Source: Zygnema circumcarinatum (lineage: Eukaryota > Streptophyta > Zygnematophyceae > Zygnematales > Zygnemataceae). Taken from it: 44,182 bases of DNA. Where the stretch lies: NCBI GenBank assembly GCA_037447605.1, contig CM074815.1, forward strand, positions 568,275-612,456. Reading direction: 5' to 3'. The first letter of the stretch is position 1, and each line of letters begins with the position of its first letter. A program made the position numbers and the translations under genes. The notes below the pieces were generated by a model, which saw only the letters and a list, made by a program, of their open reading frames with translations, was not told the origin of the DNA and made no database searches. This document shows positions 9,871 to 25,665 of this stretch, one piece after another.

Positions 9871-10531
9871 ATTACAGTATATCGCAGCACTAGGTCGCTC
9901 TGTGTGGCAGTTACGGCGAATTTTCCAGGCTGAGGTCGATGGTTCAGACCTTGTCCCGGTAAAAGAAGAGTGGGAGGAATTGAGTGTAGAGGAGCCGGAA
10001 AGCCGCAGGATGGGATGGGAGAGAGAGAGAGGGCGAGGCGAGGGTGTGAGCAGAAGCAGGCGAGAAGTGACGTGAGGGAACTCAAAATGGGAGTGGAATG
10101 AGGAGACCGAGGCCTGAAGGTCTCCGACGGCCGGTCGCAGAGAGCGGAACTAAGAAGATGGAAAATCAGTTGTAATCGCCCACAGCCTACAGTATCTTGA
10201 TTTACCCCCCCTGCATTCAACCTGTCATTCATACCAAGCATTCAATCCGCACGCCAAGACAAAGTAGCAAGGACAGTCGTCTTGTTACAATTTCAGCCCA
10301 AGTCACAAGAAGAACATTCTTTCGCTGCTCCTCCAAGCTGGCTGATGCTGCTGCTGTCTGCACACGAAATGTCACACGCTTCTATGCTTCCGTTCTTCCT
10401 GTGCATAAAAATGTACAAATGGTACGGCTTTAAGTTATTAAAGAAAGTGCTCCGCTGTATTTTGAACCGCTTGGTTGCATGCTAGCCAGCCTCTCACTTT
10501 TCCTACTAAAGAAAGAAAAAAACAAAGTATT
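9871..10531. other. Intergenic, 3' flank of the LHCII gene
   Basis: No gene is seen. A purine-rich patch occurs at about 10017-10030. A segment at 9893-9960 resembles a degenerate tRNA-derived repeat but does not fold as a tRNA. Confidence 0.35.
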
Positions 10532-14128
<3,597 letters not shown>

Positions 14129-14353
14129 GGCTGGACCTCGACCTCGGTGTAGTGCGAGAGAGCGAGAGCGAGAGCGAGAGGGAGAGAGGGAGAGAGATTG
14201 AGAGAGAGGGAGACGGAGAATGGAGGGCGATGGCTCCCGCGGGTCCAAGTACGGCGGGGGAGGGAGGGAGGGGGGCGAATCCGGGCGGGGATAAACGCGG
14301 CGTGCTGATTGGCCGCCGCACCGCCGGGGATGGGGGGAGGGCCGCTGCATGGT

Positions 14354-14363
14354 GCCACGTGGC
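14354..14363. promoter_or_regulatory. Perfect palindromic G-box GCCACGTGGC
   Basis: It lies about 225 bp upstream of the LHCII ATG. G-boxes near this distance are classical light-response sites bound by HY5-like bZIP and PIF bHLH factors in plants. Confidence 0.6.
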
Positions 14364-15470
14364 GGCCGGGTGTTGGCGGAGAGGGGGAGCTCGCACGTGC
14401 GGAGATCGGGAGCCGGGAGGAGCGGAGCGGGGAGACCGTACCCTTTTGGACGTTGGCTGGGTACGAATGTACTTTTTGTACGAAATGTACGGTTTGGAGG
14501 GTATGAAAGAGGCTACGAATGTGAATAAAACGTCGATGGGGTAGATTGAAATGGGTGAATTTTGTTCAGGACTGTAACTGACTAACTAACAGGCGTAGTC
14601 TAGGCTAGGCTTGACTCATTTTGACTTTTCTTGGCTTGGCTATACTCCATTCGTTTCCGTTTGGAATTATCATCAATTGCACCATGAGTTTGAGTTTGTA
14701 TGCTTGAACAAAATTTTTCGAGGCAGCACTAGTACTATGAAGAGCCAAATCTTACGTTTCATTGGAAATTTGGGCCCCCCCGGGTGTAAGCAATTGTGGG
14801 ATAAGATTTCTCGTACTTTGGCACTCGTCTTGTGGCCTCAAGAATGACAAGGATTGGACAATCGTGCGACATACAACAAACACTTGCAAATGTAGATAAC
14901 TAAGTTACTAACACCCAAGTTGAAACCTTTAACGATTCAATGTGAATATAGATTTATCGAAATTCGATTTTTTGCCGCTCACGCTCCAAGGATCCTGAAA
15001 GAGGACCCAAGCATTTCAGAACAACAATAATCAACTAACTGCCTTCCCAGTCAAAATTTCTACCAAACTGCATCCAACGCAGGATGAAGACGATGCGGAC
15101 GATGAAACCTTCCGTTCCGTCCCGCGCAGTTCCGTTCCGCTCGTTCTGTTCTGGACTGTTCCGCCGGAGTCCCGTCACCCTGCGTTCGCAGTTCCCAGTT
15201 CCCGGCGACAGCCATTCTCTGTGCCAAACAAGGTGAGAGCGTCCAGATCCAACCAGCCGTCCAACAGCCGCAACATTCAGCCCATAGAACCTCTCCCCAC
15301 CGATCCCCCATTCCCTCTCCCACCTGCCGCCTCCCTCCCAAATTCCCCAATTCCCAGAATCCCAAATTTCAGCCCTGCCCCGCAATCCCGCAAACTAGCG
15401 GTGGGCGGAGGAGCGGGCCCCGCCCCGGCCAATGGGGCCGCGCCACGCTGGCGGGCCCCCTCATCCTTTC

Positions 15471-15477
15471 CTTATCC
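15471..15477 (-). promoter_or_regulatory. I-box (GGATAAG)
   Basis: The motif is about 200 bp upstream of the PsbP ATG. I-boxes often accompany G-boxes in photosynthesis gene promoters. Confidence 0.45.
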
Positions 15478-15673
15478 GCCCGCGCCGCGCCCCGCGCCGC
15501 CCTGCAAATACTGCCCCGCCCAAAATCGCCCCCCCCTCCGAGCGAGCAGGATACAGCAGGCTGCCCTCCCTGCAAGTGAGTTGCAGACGTGTTGCAAGGT
15601 GTAAGAGAGGCAAGCATAGAGAGGTAGGCAGAGAGAGACAGACAGAGACAGACAGACAGACAGGGCAGGAGCA

Positions 15674-17021
15674 ATGGCAGCCACATCCATGGCATCCAGC
15701 ATCGTGCTGAAGAGCTCCCCGGCGGCGTTGAGCTCCGCCCGCAGCAGCGTGGCGGGAGCGAGCTTTGAGGTCGCCAAGCCGGTGTCCGTGGCCGTGAGGA
15801 CCAGCGTTGTGTGCCGGGCAGAGAAGGCGGAGGAGTCCGCGGTGTCCCGCCGCGCTGCGTTGACCCTTCTTGCCGGCGCTGCTGCGCTGACAGTGAAGGC
15901 CAGCCCCGCTGAGGCTGCTTACGGAGAGGCTGGTGAGCTGCTGGAAGAGAGAGGATGGTTGTAGATGCAGGTTCTCCTTCATTCACCGTCTGTATCGTCT
16001 CTCCTCATTCGCCCTGTGTATCCTCTTCATTCACCGCTTGCCTCTCCTCATTCACTGTTCATCAGCGCTGGCGCGGAGTCAATGTTTAGTTCGTTAAGCA
16101 TACATAAGTTGTTGTGGCCCGCTGTTTGGTAGGATCTTGCTGTACTGGCATGAGGACTTAGATATCTTTGCAGGATTCGCCTCCAGAGAGATGCTGGTTA
16201 ACTTGGAACTTCAATCGCTTCTTGCAGCCAACATCTTTGCCCCCGCAAAGAAGCAGACCGGCTTCATCCCCTACTCTGGTACCGGATTCTCTCTTGATGT
16301 GCCTGCCAAGTGGAACCCGAGCAAGGAGATTGAGTTCCCTGGCACCGTTGTGAGATTTGAGGATAACTTCGACGCGACCAACAATCTCGCCGTCATGATC
16401 ACTCCTTCCTCCAAGTCATCCATTAAAGACTACGGATCTCCTGAGGATTTCCTGCAGGAGGTACAGCCGGCCGACCACGATGCCTTTTGAATCCACTTTC
16501 GCCTGTTTTTGAATATTCAATCTGGACGCCTGCTAACAATACCTCTAATGTTTGGTGCTTGCAGGTGTCTTTCCTCCTCGGAAAGCAAACCGCCACGTTC
16601 ATCACCAGCTCTGAGGTTAGTAAAGCCTTTCGCTTCACATCAACGTTCATGAAGCACATTGTTTCGGTAATCCCTGGATTGAAAGGATGCCTTCGGATAT
16701 TGTGTCAAGGAAGGCGACTCAATTCTGTGGTTGCTGCTCTGCTCGTGTGGGATGCTGCAGGGTGGATTTGCGGACAACGCGGTGGCTACCGCGTCTGTGT
16801 TGAGCTCGGAAGCCGTCAACCTGGGCGGCAAGGACTACTTCAAGCTCTCGCTGCTGACCAGGACGGCTGACGGTGATGAGGGTGGCAAGCACCAGCTGAT
16901 CACGGCGGCCGTGAACGACGGCAAGCTGTACGTGTTGAAGGTGCAGGCCGGGGACAAGAGGTGGTTCAAGGGAGCAAAGAAGTTCGCTGAGGGAGCCGTT
17001 GAGTCCTTCCTAGTTGCGTAG
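15674..17021 (+). CDS. PSBP: PsbP, 23-kDa oxygen-evolving enhancer protein
   Basis: PsbP stabilises Ca2+ and Cl- at the water-oxidising Mn cluster on the lumenal face of photosystem II. Four exons, 15674-15932, 16228-16460, 16565-16615 and 16761-17021, encode 267 aa. The first 81 residues form a bipartite transit peptide: a Ser/Ala-rich plastid part, then [15 protein letters not shown] with a twin arginine (59-60), ending AEA|AYGEA. This is the Tat route to the lumen. The mature part is 186 aa, the usual size. Conserved blocks include [61 protein letters not shown] and [11 protein letters not shown]. Borders such as GAGGCTG|GTGAGC and TTGCAG|CC are canonical. The gene lies head to head with LHCII. 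Three TGTAA motifs follow within 130 bp of the stop. Confidence 0.97.
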
Positions 17022-18253
17022 AGGGGATATTATGGGGCAGGCAGTATGTGCTTTTAGTGGTTAGTTTTTAAGTCCTTAGTTTAGTTATGCGCACGTTTTT
17101 TTGTGACCATGTAATGATGAGTGGCGCTGAACTGTGTAATTCCTTTGTAATGATGGCGATGAGTGAACGACGAAATACAATGAGGTGACTCTTTGAAGAG
17201 TCTTTGACGCGAACTGTCTCCAGAGGCAGGAGGTCCTCAGTCTGCCCGTGTCTGTTGTGAGGTCTTGTCGGTGGCTGGCTCTCCTGTGAGGTGCAATGTA
17301 AAGGGAATTTGTGCAGGACAAGTCACAGTTCTTTTCAGTCAGAACGCATGGATGCTTAGCACTCATTGGCCAACAACCTTGCACACATTACAAGACGACC
17401 TCAATGGAGCCCCAGCCGCGCTGTGTAGAAATTGAAGCCAAAAGAAGCAAATGCTCAGTGTATGTTAGGTCAGGGGAGACGACAATGAGTGGGAATGCGA
17501 GGGAGAGGTATGTAGGGGAGATGGTGTGCGAGGATGAGCGGAAAAGCAGCGAAAACTTCATAGGATTGGCAATGTTTGGTGTGGCGGAGTGGAAGAGATA
17601 AGGGAGTTGCGGATGAAGAATATGAAATATTATTAAAAGAGCCAACATAGAATTCAGCATGCACACTACTCCCTCTCTTTTCTCGATAAAGCTTCATCAT
17701 GCAAACTTACTTCACTCCAAAACCAACCCTAAATCTGGCAAACTTCTGAACACGTTTCTCCGAAGTATCCATCCTCCCTGGCTCGCTGCCAAATCGTCCT
17801 GCGATCTGCCTGGAAGATTCGAAGCAGGGAGAGGTGGAAAGTTGAGGCGGAGAAGGCAACAGTTCGCGCGTGCGAGATGAGGCGGAAGCTGGGGGACTTT
17901 AGACGGCTGGCAGGGCCGTACAGACACGTACTATACCGTACCGTACGGATTCCTGGCTGGGTGTTTATGTGTGAACTTTCCAGGTGGGACGATCGGGGTC
18001 GAATAAATTGTGTCGGTGGAGCCAATCGAAGTGCCCGAAGCTTAGTCAGATTTTGGCCATTTTCCATAATTTATCAACAGCTACACAGATAGACCAAATG
18101 GTTGCAGTTCATAAATTTTGTGAAATGCAAGAAATTTTGTAACTGTCTCATGTGACGCTTGTTTTTTAGAGAAACTTGAACTGGACAGTTCTGTGCTGTG
18201 TAGTTCGTCCAAGCTTCAAATTTCCGACTTCGCTGCCGTACACTCCCGCGCTT

Positions 18254-18318
<65 letters not shown>

Positions 18319-18379
18319 TCTTCGCTCTTCCTCTCATCGCCTCCATTTCCTCCTCTCCGTGAAGCGCTCTCTGCCTGCG
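17022..18379. other. PsbP 3' flank and NUP133 promoter/leader
   Basis: The left part carries TGTAA motifs at 17110, 17135 and 17146, possible polyadenylation elements. The middle has no gene. The right end holds a (TC)27 tract just above the NUP133 start. Confidence 0.45.
18261..18314 (+). repeat. (TC)27 microsatellite in the NUP133 leader
   Basis: This is an uninterrupted TC repeat of 54 bp ending 66 bp before the NUP133 ATG. TC-rich leaders are common in plant genes. Confidence 0.85.
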
Positions 18380-21300
18380 ATGTTCTCCGGGGGGAAGGCC
18401 CGGCATAGCGCCACGTGGCAAGACCAGAGCGCTTCCCCCAAGCCGACATGGCCGTCGGAGGCGAGCGTGTCCCCTTGGGCCCTCCCCGGGACGCCGCCGG
18501 GAACTGCAAGGACGCCCCCGCCCGCCAGGTTGCGTCTCCATGCTCTCAGTTTTGTTATCAGTTCCACGGCCGTTGGCCGTTCCTTAGGTTTCTTAAGGCT
18601 TTCTCATTTCCATCGTCGTGACAGCTGGCACGGACATTCTTATTTTTCGTGAATTTTATTGCAGAGGAGAAGATTGCATTCTGAACAATCTATATCGCAG
18701 TTTTTATTGTTGTTTCACTTTCAATTTTTTTTTTAATATTTTCTATTTTTGCACCACGAGGTTTTATTTGAGCATTCAAAGCTTGTGTTTTATGAAACTA
18801 GAGGTTTAAGAGGAACCCTGCAAACCTGCAAACCTGCAAACTTGGTTGGCAGGTTTTTAAGTTTCTTTATCGTGAGGTATCCTTGTTAATGCAGGTTTAA
18901 TTTCGACCCCATATATATACGAAATCTCATGGTCATCTCCATGGAAAATGGCGTCATTATTGATACCCATGTAGTGATATATTGCTTGTCAGAAAACTTG
19001 TGAATCTTCCTACTGGCTGGAGTTGAGAAAGGCTTCTCCTCCTCCTTCGTCTATCTTCATCTTCTCCACTGACAGCTTATCTTTTGTTTTTGAGATATAT
19101 TCTCTGTTATTGTGCTGCATCGGCGACATGTTCTGTACTGACGGGGGCCCTCGCACCTTCAGGACGGGGCCCGCTGTGCAGGAGGGCATGGCCCGGCCGG
19201 AGCAGGAGCCAATCAGAGTGTGCCACCTGCCCCAAGTTCTGCGGGAGGACAGAGAGGAGGCGCTCAGCAACTTGGAAATAGGTATTCACACTGTTTTTGG
19301 CCAGCATTCTCTCCCTCCCTCCCTCTCTCTCAAAATCCCTCTCTCCCTCATTCTCTCTCTCGTCCTCCCTCCGTCCCTCCAACTTTCTTGGGGATGCGCG
19401 AGGCAATTCAAGTGTCCGATGGAGGAGAGATGATTGAATGAGGTTTAATTAAATGAGCAACTTTAAGGGCATTCGGTGGCGGATTCTGTGCAACTGGTTT
19501 GGAACCATGAGTTTGGAGCTTTAGGGAGTCCAAGCTAAAGTTTTGCTTGACCTCTTCTCTCGAAACTTTACCGACCAAAAGTTCAACTGACCCTACAGAA
19601 CATTCCATTCTACGAAAAACTATACCTAGCACTGCCATTAGTAGCAAATTCACATGTGCAAGCATTTTTCTTCACTTGACCCTCCCACACTTTCCCATTC
19701 CTTATTGCGTTGCTGCTTTCAGAGGACTTTGAAGAGATCAACGGAAGCATCGACTCCGCCACAGGAATCGCATGGGTTCTATTTGGCTCGAAACTTTATA
19801 CCTGGAATTATCTCTCCTCTCCAAATCCACGCCATTGTACTGTCTTAAAATTTCCAGGAAGTCTCACCAAAGCAGATACAGGTGGCAGCATTATAGCAGT
19901 CCACTGGTTTGTTAAAATAATTGCTCCTTCTTCCGACGTTTCTGATACAATCAGCAACGGATTTGGCTCCTTCGCTGCTTCGTTCTCCTCTCCAATACGT
20001 CAAGAATCCTTTGCTTTCGCTACAAGTCCAACTGTAGGGTCTGAAGGACGGGATTCTAAGGAAACTCCCAGAGGGAAATCTGAAGGGCAAGCAAATTGCT
20101 CCTCCATGGGGAGAAACGTGGGGGTTGTTGCGATACATAAGCGGACCATGGCAGTAGTATATTGGCCTGATATTGCAAAGGAAGAGGGAGGAGGAGCTGT
20201 GCTTGGGCGAGTCAATGAAGAATGGACAATTCCCCATGGCTCGGGCTTAAGGCCAAGCGGAAGTTTTGGCAGTAGAGTGAGGCACAGTGACTGCGTGACA
20301 GCTGTGATAGCTATCTGCAGGAGAGCGGGAGAGAGCGAGACAGAGGGAGACCTCAATATGAGTAGTGGCAGCAAAGGAGTAGTGCCTGAGGGAGAGAACG
20401 AGAGGCTCTCTCCCACCAATGGGCTTGTTGAGGGAGGCCTGACTAACGGACGACTGACAGCTGGCAACGAAGTGGTCGGAGATGAGCCCATTGGCTGCAT
20501 ATTAGTGGTGGGATGCAATTCTGGAGAGCTTTGGAGGATTGATTGCTCTCCCTATGGCATCAAAAGAGTCAGACTTGGGAGGGAAACAGCGGACTATTCA
20601 AACTCAAGATCTGCCACTTTCGGAATGCTTGCTTTTGAGAGAAGCTCTGAAGCTCCTGCTACTATTCGGAGCATAGTGCTCTTGCCGGAAAATTCCGCTC
20701 TCCCTTCTGTCATATCTGACTCAGACTTGATGATGACGAAGAGTAATGAGAAGCAGGAAGGAGAGAGAGAGGGGAGTGGGGTTTCTGGATTAGCGCTTTT
20801 TTCAGGGTTTCGACAGAAGAGCAAGCAGAGGAAGCAGCAGCAGGTTCAGCAGGTTCAGCAGGAGGAGAGGGAGAGGAAGGAGAAGGAGAAGCTTCAGGAA
20901 GCAGCAGAAGATATGGAGAAAGGGGGGAAATCTATGTGCAGATTTTTGCTGCTTACAGCAGCAGGTTTGGAAGCTTGGACCCTAAAAATGGAGCCTGGAG
21001 GAAAGGCTAGTCTAGCTTGGGCCTATGATATTTTGGGAGATAAAGCAGTGCATATGGACCTTGCAGGGCAGAAGCAGGTCTGGCTATTGGACTTAGCTTT
21101 AGCAGCTGAAGGAGATTCAGTTATAGTTCTACTTGCTTCTCTATGTAAAGATAGGGCTGCTGTGGGAGGCTCTCAGACCCAGTATTGGCTTCTCTCCTTC
21201 ATTCTACCTCCCAAGTCTTCTCTTCAGCCTCTCACAAAGCCTCTCACACAACCTTCGCAAAGGCCTCTCTCTCCCCCTCCCTCCCCTCCCACCTCCCGTC

Positions 21301-24300
21301 CCTCCACTCCCTCCATTCGGCCCCTTTCCAGCTCGAGACTGGTAGCCAATAATTCCTCTCCTTCCAGCCCATCCAGAGATAATGCAATTTCTCCTGCCTT
21401 TAAGCTGGAAAGAAAGTGGCCTGCACGTGTATTTGTACCCAAAGCTCGAGTAGAAAATGAAGAAAATCTCCTTCTTTTGAAGCTACATATAGGAGGAAGG
21501 CCCAATGGTTCCGCCCTTATTTTAGCCAGTGATGGGACTGCTACAGTTACATTTTTTGATAAGGGAGAGCCTTGGCTTTACCAAACAGACCCAAGCTGCT
21601 CTTTAGGAAAAGTTTTGGGGGTCGGATTTTTGCCTCGTAGAGCTCAAAATGATGAAGGCTTGCATGCTGCAGTTTCCGTTGGGGCGGACGGATTTCCGTT
21701 GTCTGAGTTTCCAGGAAGTAGTCAGTTGAAGGAGAAGGAGAGGGAGACGGAGAGGGAGGAAGTGGGAGGGGAGTGGGTGCTGCTGACAGAGAGAGAGGGA
21801 GTGTGGGCTTTATCAGAGCAGATGATTCTTGATATGGCAGTGGAGCCTTTTGGAAGGCCTCACAGTATTCATAGGCAGAGCCATAAGAAGGTTTTTGGGG
21901 TGCTGGAGAGTGGAAAGGAAGAGGGAGAGGGAGAGGGAGAGGGAGAGGAGACCATTGGTTTGACCCCTCGGAAATCCCCGAGGCTTGCCATTCCTCCAAG
22001 TCGGATAGTGGGAGGAGGTCCAATAGAGGGAGAGGAGAGAGAGGGGTTTTTACAAGATGAAACCAATGAGGGCAGAGGTTATAGGAATGCAAGATCAGGC
22101 ACGGGAGGGGCAATTGCTCTCACTACCACTACCACTACCACTTTGCAGAGGCAAGGAGAGGCTGAAACGTTAGTTGAGAGAGTGTTGGGAGAGGCTGCGG
22201 GAGAGAGAATGCAGGAGAGCCTGAAGTGGCTGAGAGAAGTTGGAGCTTTCGAGGTAGAAGGGAGAGAAAACATCTTGGCTCAAGCGAGTCGAGCCATAAT
22301 CGATACTCTGCCCAAGCACTGGGGGGGGGGACACATGTGGGAAGGGCAGTTAGCGGCAGTTTCAGTTCAGTTGGGAGAGAAGGAGCGGAGGCACAATCAG
22401 TATCTTGAGTTTCTCTCCCGTTCGGGTTGTCACCAAGAGCTCCTTTTGCTGCAAAGTAAGAATCAATGCTTAAAATTTTCAGTTTTTCTCTTTCATTTTT
22501 GTATTTCTTTAATTTTTCAATCTTTTAGGATTCATCTGAAGCATTTCTAAGGTTTCCTGGAGGCTCAGGTTGACCAGGAAATCTCAATGCTCTCAAAATT
22601 CATACTTTCCTTTAAATCGGATTCAACTGTTTTTTGGAATAAATTCAGTAATTATTCAATACTAATACTACGAACATTTTTTTTTTCTTTCCTCCTTAAC
22701 AGAATCCGCCCTCACTGCCATCATGGAAGACGGCGAAAAACTCGCGGCTTCTATTTCTCTCCGAGAGTCCCACAACCAGCAGGCCAATCAGATCATGCCA
22801 CGTGGCAGCCCTCTGCAGCTGACCACCACTAAGAGCGTGCCAAGTGTCCTCTGGGAGGCCATCCAGCTGGCAGGTGGCACTATCCGACGCTCAAATGTGC
22901 TCCTAATGGGGAAGGAAGAGGGAGAAGTTTTTTTCACGCGAGTCTCCCAAATAAGTGAACTGTTTGCGGCCGTACAGCTCCATGCAGGCGCTGTGATTGG
23001 CCGAGAGCCTTATCCGCAGCAGCAAGCGGCCAATGAGGACTCGCCAGCTGTCAATCGGGAGCTCTCCTTGCCATTGAATGTCCAGGTGGAGAGGTTTTGC
23101 CAACTTTCTGCGGCTCTTAAAGGAGCAGTTGCAGCTGCGAAGGAGTACAGGGAGAGACACTCAGTGTGGTATCCTCTCTCTGAGGGAGAGGAGGAGGAGG
23201 GAGGAGGAGGAGGAGGAGGAGGAGGAGGGAGAGGGGGAGGAGGAGGAGGAGGGTGGGAGGGGAGGCAGGAGCCATGGCTTTGCAGTGGACCATTGAGGAG
23301 AGGATTACGGAAGCTTGCAAACCTTTGTACGGAGCTAAGGTATGGGGGGGTTTAGTGGATTCCCATGCAGAAGTTTTTGCGGCATGCTTGATGTTACACA
23401 GTTTATGTCTCACTATCTGTTGTATCATATCATGCTGAGATAATGTGGTCCTCTTCAAGCTATCCCTACTCTCAACTTGACCCCTAAGGAAGCAATGAAG
23501 GAAGCTACAGTTGACTTGACTTTGACTTCGACGTTGAATTCGGATTGACTTTGACTTTGACTTTGACTTTGACCTTGTCCTTGACCTGCAGGGCCGAGGC
23601 TGCCCAGTTTCAGCACTCCCTCGTCCCCTCTCTGAGCAGCATCTTCCGCCCTCTCTCTCACTTGCTGCTCGATTTGTTCGCGGAAGCTTTGGATGAGAGG
23701 GAGAGGAGGGGAGAGCCCTTTCAGGGTTTGGCGGGGGAGTACGGAAAACTGAAAGATGAGCTTCTGAAGGAGATGGTCTCGCACGCGCGGGAGGAGGCCC
23801 TCCGGTCAGCACAGGTACAAATTTAAAAAAAAAGAAATAGGAAATAACTTTTTGACATTGTGGTATGTAAGGAACTTTTGTGGGTTTGCCTTGAAATAAA
23901 CCCTATGATACCCCGTTTTGTGCATTCACTCTCTAACGTGCTTTCAAGACTGTACAAACAAGGCTATACAAGACTATACTACACAAACATGGGGGTCCCA
24001 TTCTATATTGTAAAACAACAGTGTGCTAGAAATGCAGAAGTTAACCAACAAAATGGTCTTCTGAATTCCTATCTTTTCTTCCTCCTGCAACAACTCCCCT
24101 TCATCTTTTCTTCATCTTTTTTTTTTCTTCATCTAAACACGCAGATTAGCGGAGACAAGAGCCAAATCCGAGTCAACCTTATGGCCCAATACAATGAAGT
24201 CGTTTCCATTGCCAGACGCCATTGCGCGTATGAAGCAATGCTCACTATGTGTGAGGAATTGGAGGCATGGGATGTGTTGAGAACCCTCATGAGGGAGCCA

Positions 24301-25311
24301 ATGGGGAGAGGGGGAGAGGGGAGGTTTTGCACTCACGTTTTTCAACGCTGCTATGAGAGAGGCCACTATGGGTTTTTACTTAGTTTCGGAAAAGACCTTC
24401 CGGAAGAGGTTGAGGCATTCTTGCAAGACTATAAGAGTCTCCGTTGGTTGCATGAGCTTTATTTGGGCCAATATGGAAAGGCAGCTGCTACTCTCCGACA
24501 GCAGGCATTAACGAACGATGGGAGGAGCGGGAGAGGAGGAGAGGGAGGGAGGGAGGGAAGCGGAGAAGGAGAGGGGAAGACTGGGCTGAGTTTTGGAGAG
24601 AGGAGGCAGTTGCTGTCACTTTCAAAGCTTGCGGTTTTGGTAGAGGGAGGAGGAGAGGAGAGGGAGGGAGAGAGGAAGAGGACGGTAGACAAGCTTGATG
24701 CTTGTATGGAGCTTCTGCAGATTCAGGAAATGGCTGCCAAAGAGGGCCTCCTTGGGAGTGATGCAGTGGGAGCTGCCAAGTTAGCAGAAGCCTGCTTGAA
24801 GGGAAGCCGTTCCTTAGTACTTAGAGCCTTTGAGGTTTTTGCTTTTGGGGGTTCAGAGATGCGGAAAAGCTCCAAGGTTTTGCTTGAACAGGCGTGGCTT
24901 CAGGCGGTAGATCTGGACCCTTGGATCTCGCTGAAGCAGAGATCAAAGGAGGAGGGATGGAGTGAGGAGCAGTACTGGGATGTGTTACGGGGAACAGGGC
25001 TGTTCCATGCTGCAAAACGGTGCTTTGGGAAAAATTCCGTTAGAATCGGTGAGCCGTTTGAAGCGGTTTTGCCTCTTTTTTCGGGGGATCGGAGGGGGGT
25101 GTGGGAAGAGATGGAGAGGGAGAGGGAGAGAGAGAGTGAGAGAGAGAGAGAGGGAGGAGAGTTGAGGGGAGGAGAGGCGGCAGAGGGCCTGGGAGACTCT
25201 GTTCAGACCCTGCTGTCACGTCACATCGCGTATCCGGAAGCCGGGCAGGCCATGGCGGCGGCGTTGCAGATGGGGAGGGATGACGAGGACTTGCGGGGCT
25301 CAGAATTTTGA
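18380..25311 (+). CDS. NUP133: Nuclear pore complex protein NUP133
   Basis: NUP133 is a subunit of the Y-shaped (NUP107-160) scaffold of the nuclear pore. Exons 18380-18528, 19163-19281, 19723-22455, 22703-23339, 23592-23814 and 24145-25311 join in frame to 1675 aa. The N-terminus MFSGGKARHS, with PWALPGTPPGTARTPPP, matches the Pro-rich start of plant NUP133. A beta-propeller region follows (about 90-700), with AWVLFGSKLYTWNYLSS, VVYWPD, GELWRIDCSPYG and HIGGRPNGSALILASDGTATV. The alpha-helical C-terminal half has GGGHMWEG, HQELLLLQ, GEKLAASI, NVLLMGKEEGEVFF, IARRHCAYEAM and EEGWSEEQYWDVLRGTGLF. It is longer than the roughly 1300-aa Arabidopsis protein because of low-complexity inserts: Pro/Ser-rich near 500-540, EGEGEGE near 740, and Glu/Gly runs near 1165-1190. 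No intron is apparent inside the 2.7-kb exon 3, though small ones cannot be excluded. Confidence 0.93.
22797..22806. promoter_or_regulatory. GCCACGTGGC inside NUP133 exon 4
   Basis: The palindrome falls within coding sequence (MPRGS). Another copy lies in exon 1 at 18410-18419. Function here is doubtful, but both add to the overall excess of the word. Confidence 0.3.
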
Positions 25312-25469
25312 AGATCGGCTTTTGCGTCGGCGAGCCATGTGGGATAATTTTTTGTAAATTTTGTGGTCATGATTCTGCCAAATGATGGTCGACCGTCACA
25401 ATCTGTCGATGTGTTTTTCGTGTGGCAAAACTTTTTGTTGTTGTTGTTTTGTAACTTGCTGCATCGTGT

Positions 25470-25665
25470 CTCTCTCTCCCGCTCTCTCCCTCCCTGTATC
25501 CCTCTCCTTCTCCCTCTCTGTATTCCTTTCCCTCTCCCTGTATACCTCTCTTTCTCCCTCTTTGTATCCCTCTCCCTCTCCCTTTATCCCTCTCCTTCTC
25601 CCTCTCTGTATCCCTCTCCCTCTCCCTGTATTCCTCTCCCTCACCCTCTTCGTCAGGCGTCCCCC
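25470..25665. repeat. CT-rich tandem repeat (CCCTCTCCCTGTAT-type unit)
   Basis: Variants of TCTCCCTCTCCCTGTATCCC recur roughly eight times at about 20-25 bp spacing downstream of NUP133. Confidence 0.65.

Larger units (their letters stand above)
14129..15673. promoter_or_regulatory. Divergent LHCII/PsbP intergenic promoter region
   Basis: The 1.5-kb interval separates two head-to-head photosystem II genes. On the LHCII side there is a perfect G-box (14354-14363), an inverted CCAAT (14308-14312) and a GATAA (14290-14294). On the PsbP side there is a CCAAT (15429-15433), an I-box on the minus strand (GGATAAG, 15471-15477) and a GACA-type short repeat in the leader (about 15636-15661). The middle (14560-15050) is AT-rich and shows nothing else. 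Light responsiveness is inferred from these motifs. Confidence 0.6.

Noticed and set aside
9893-9965. tRNA-like segment with GATGGTTCAGACC resembling a B box
   Set aside because: No acceptor stem or anticodon arm can be drawn; at best a decayed tRNA-derived repeat.
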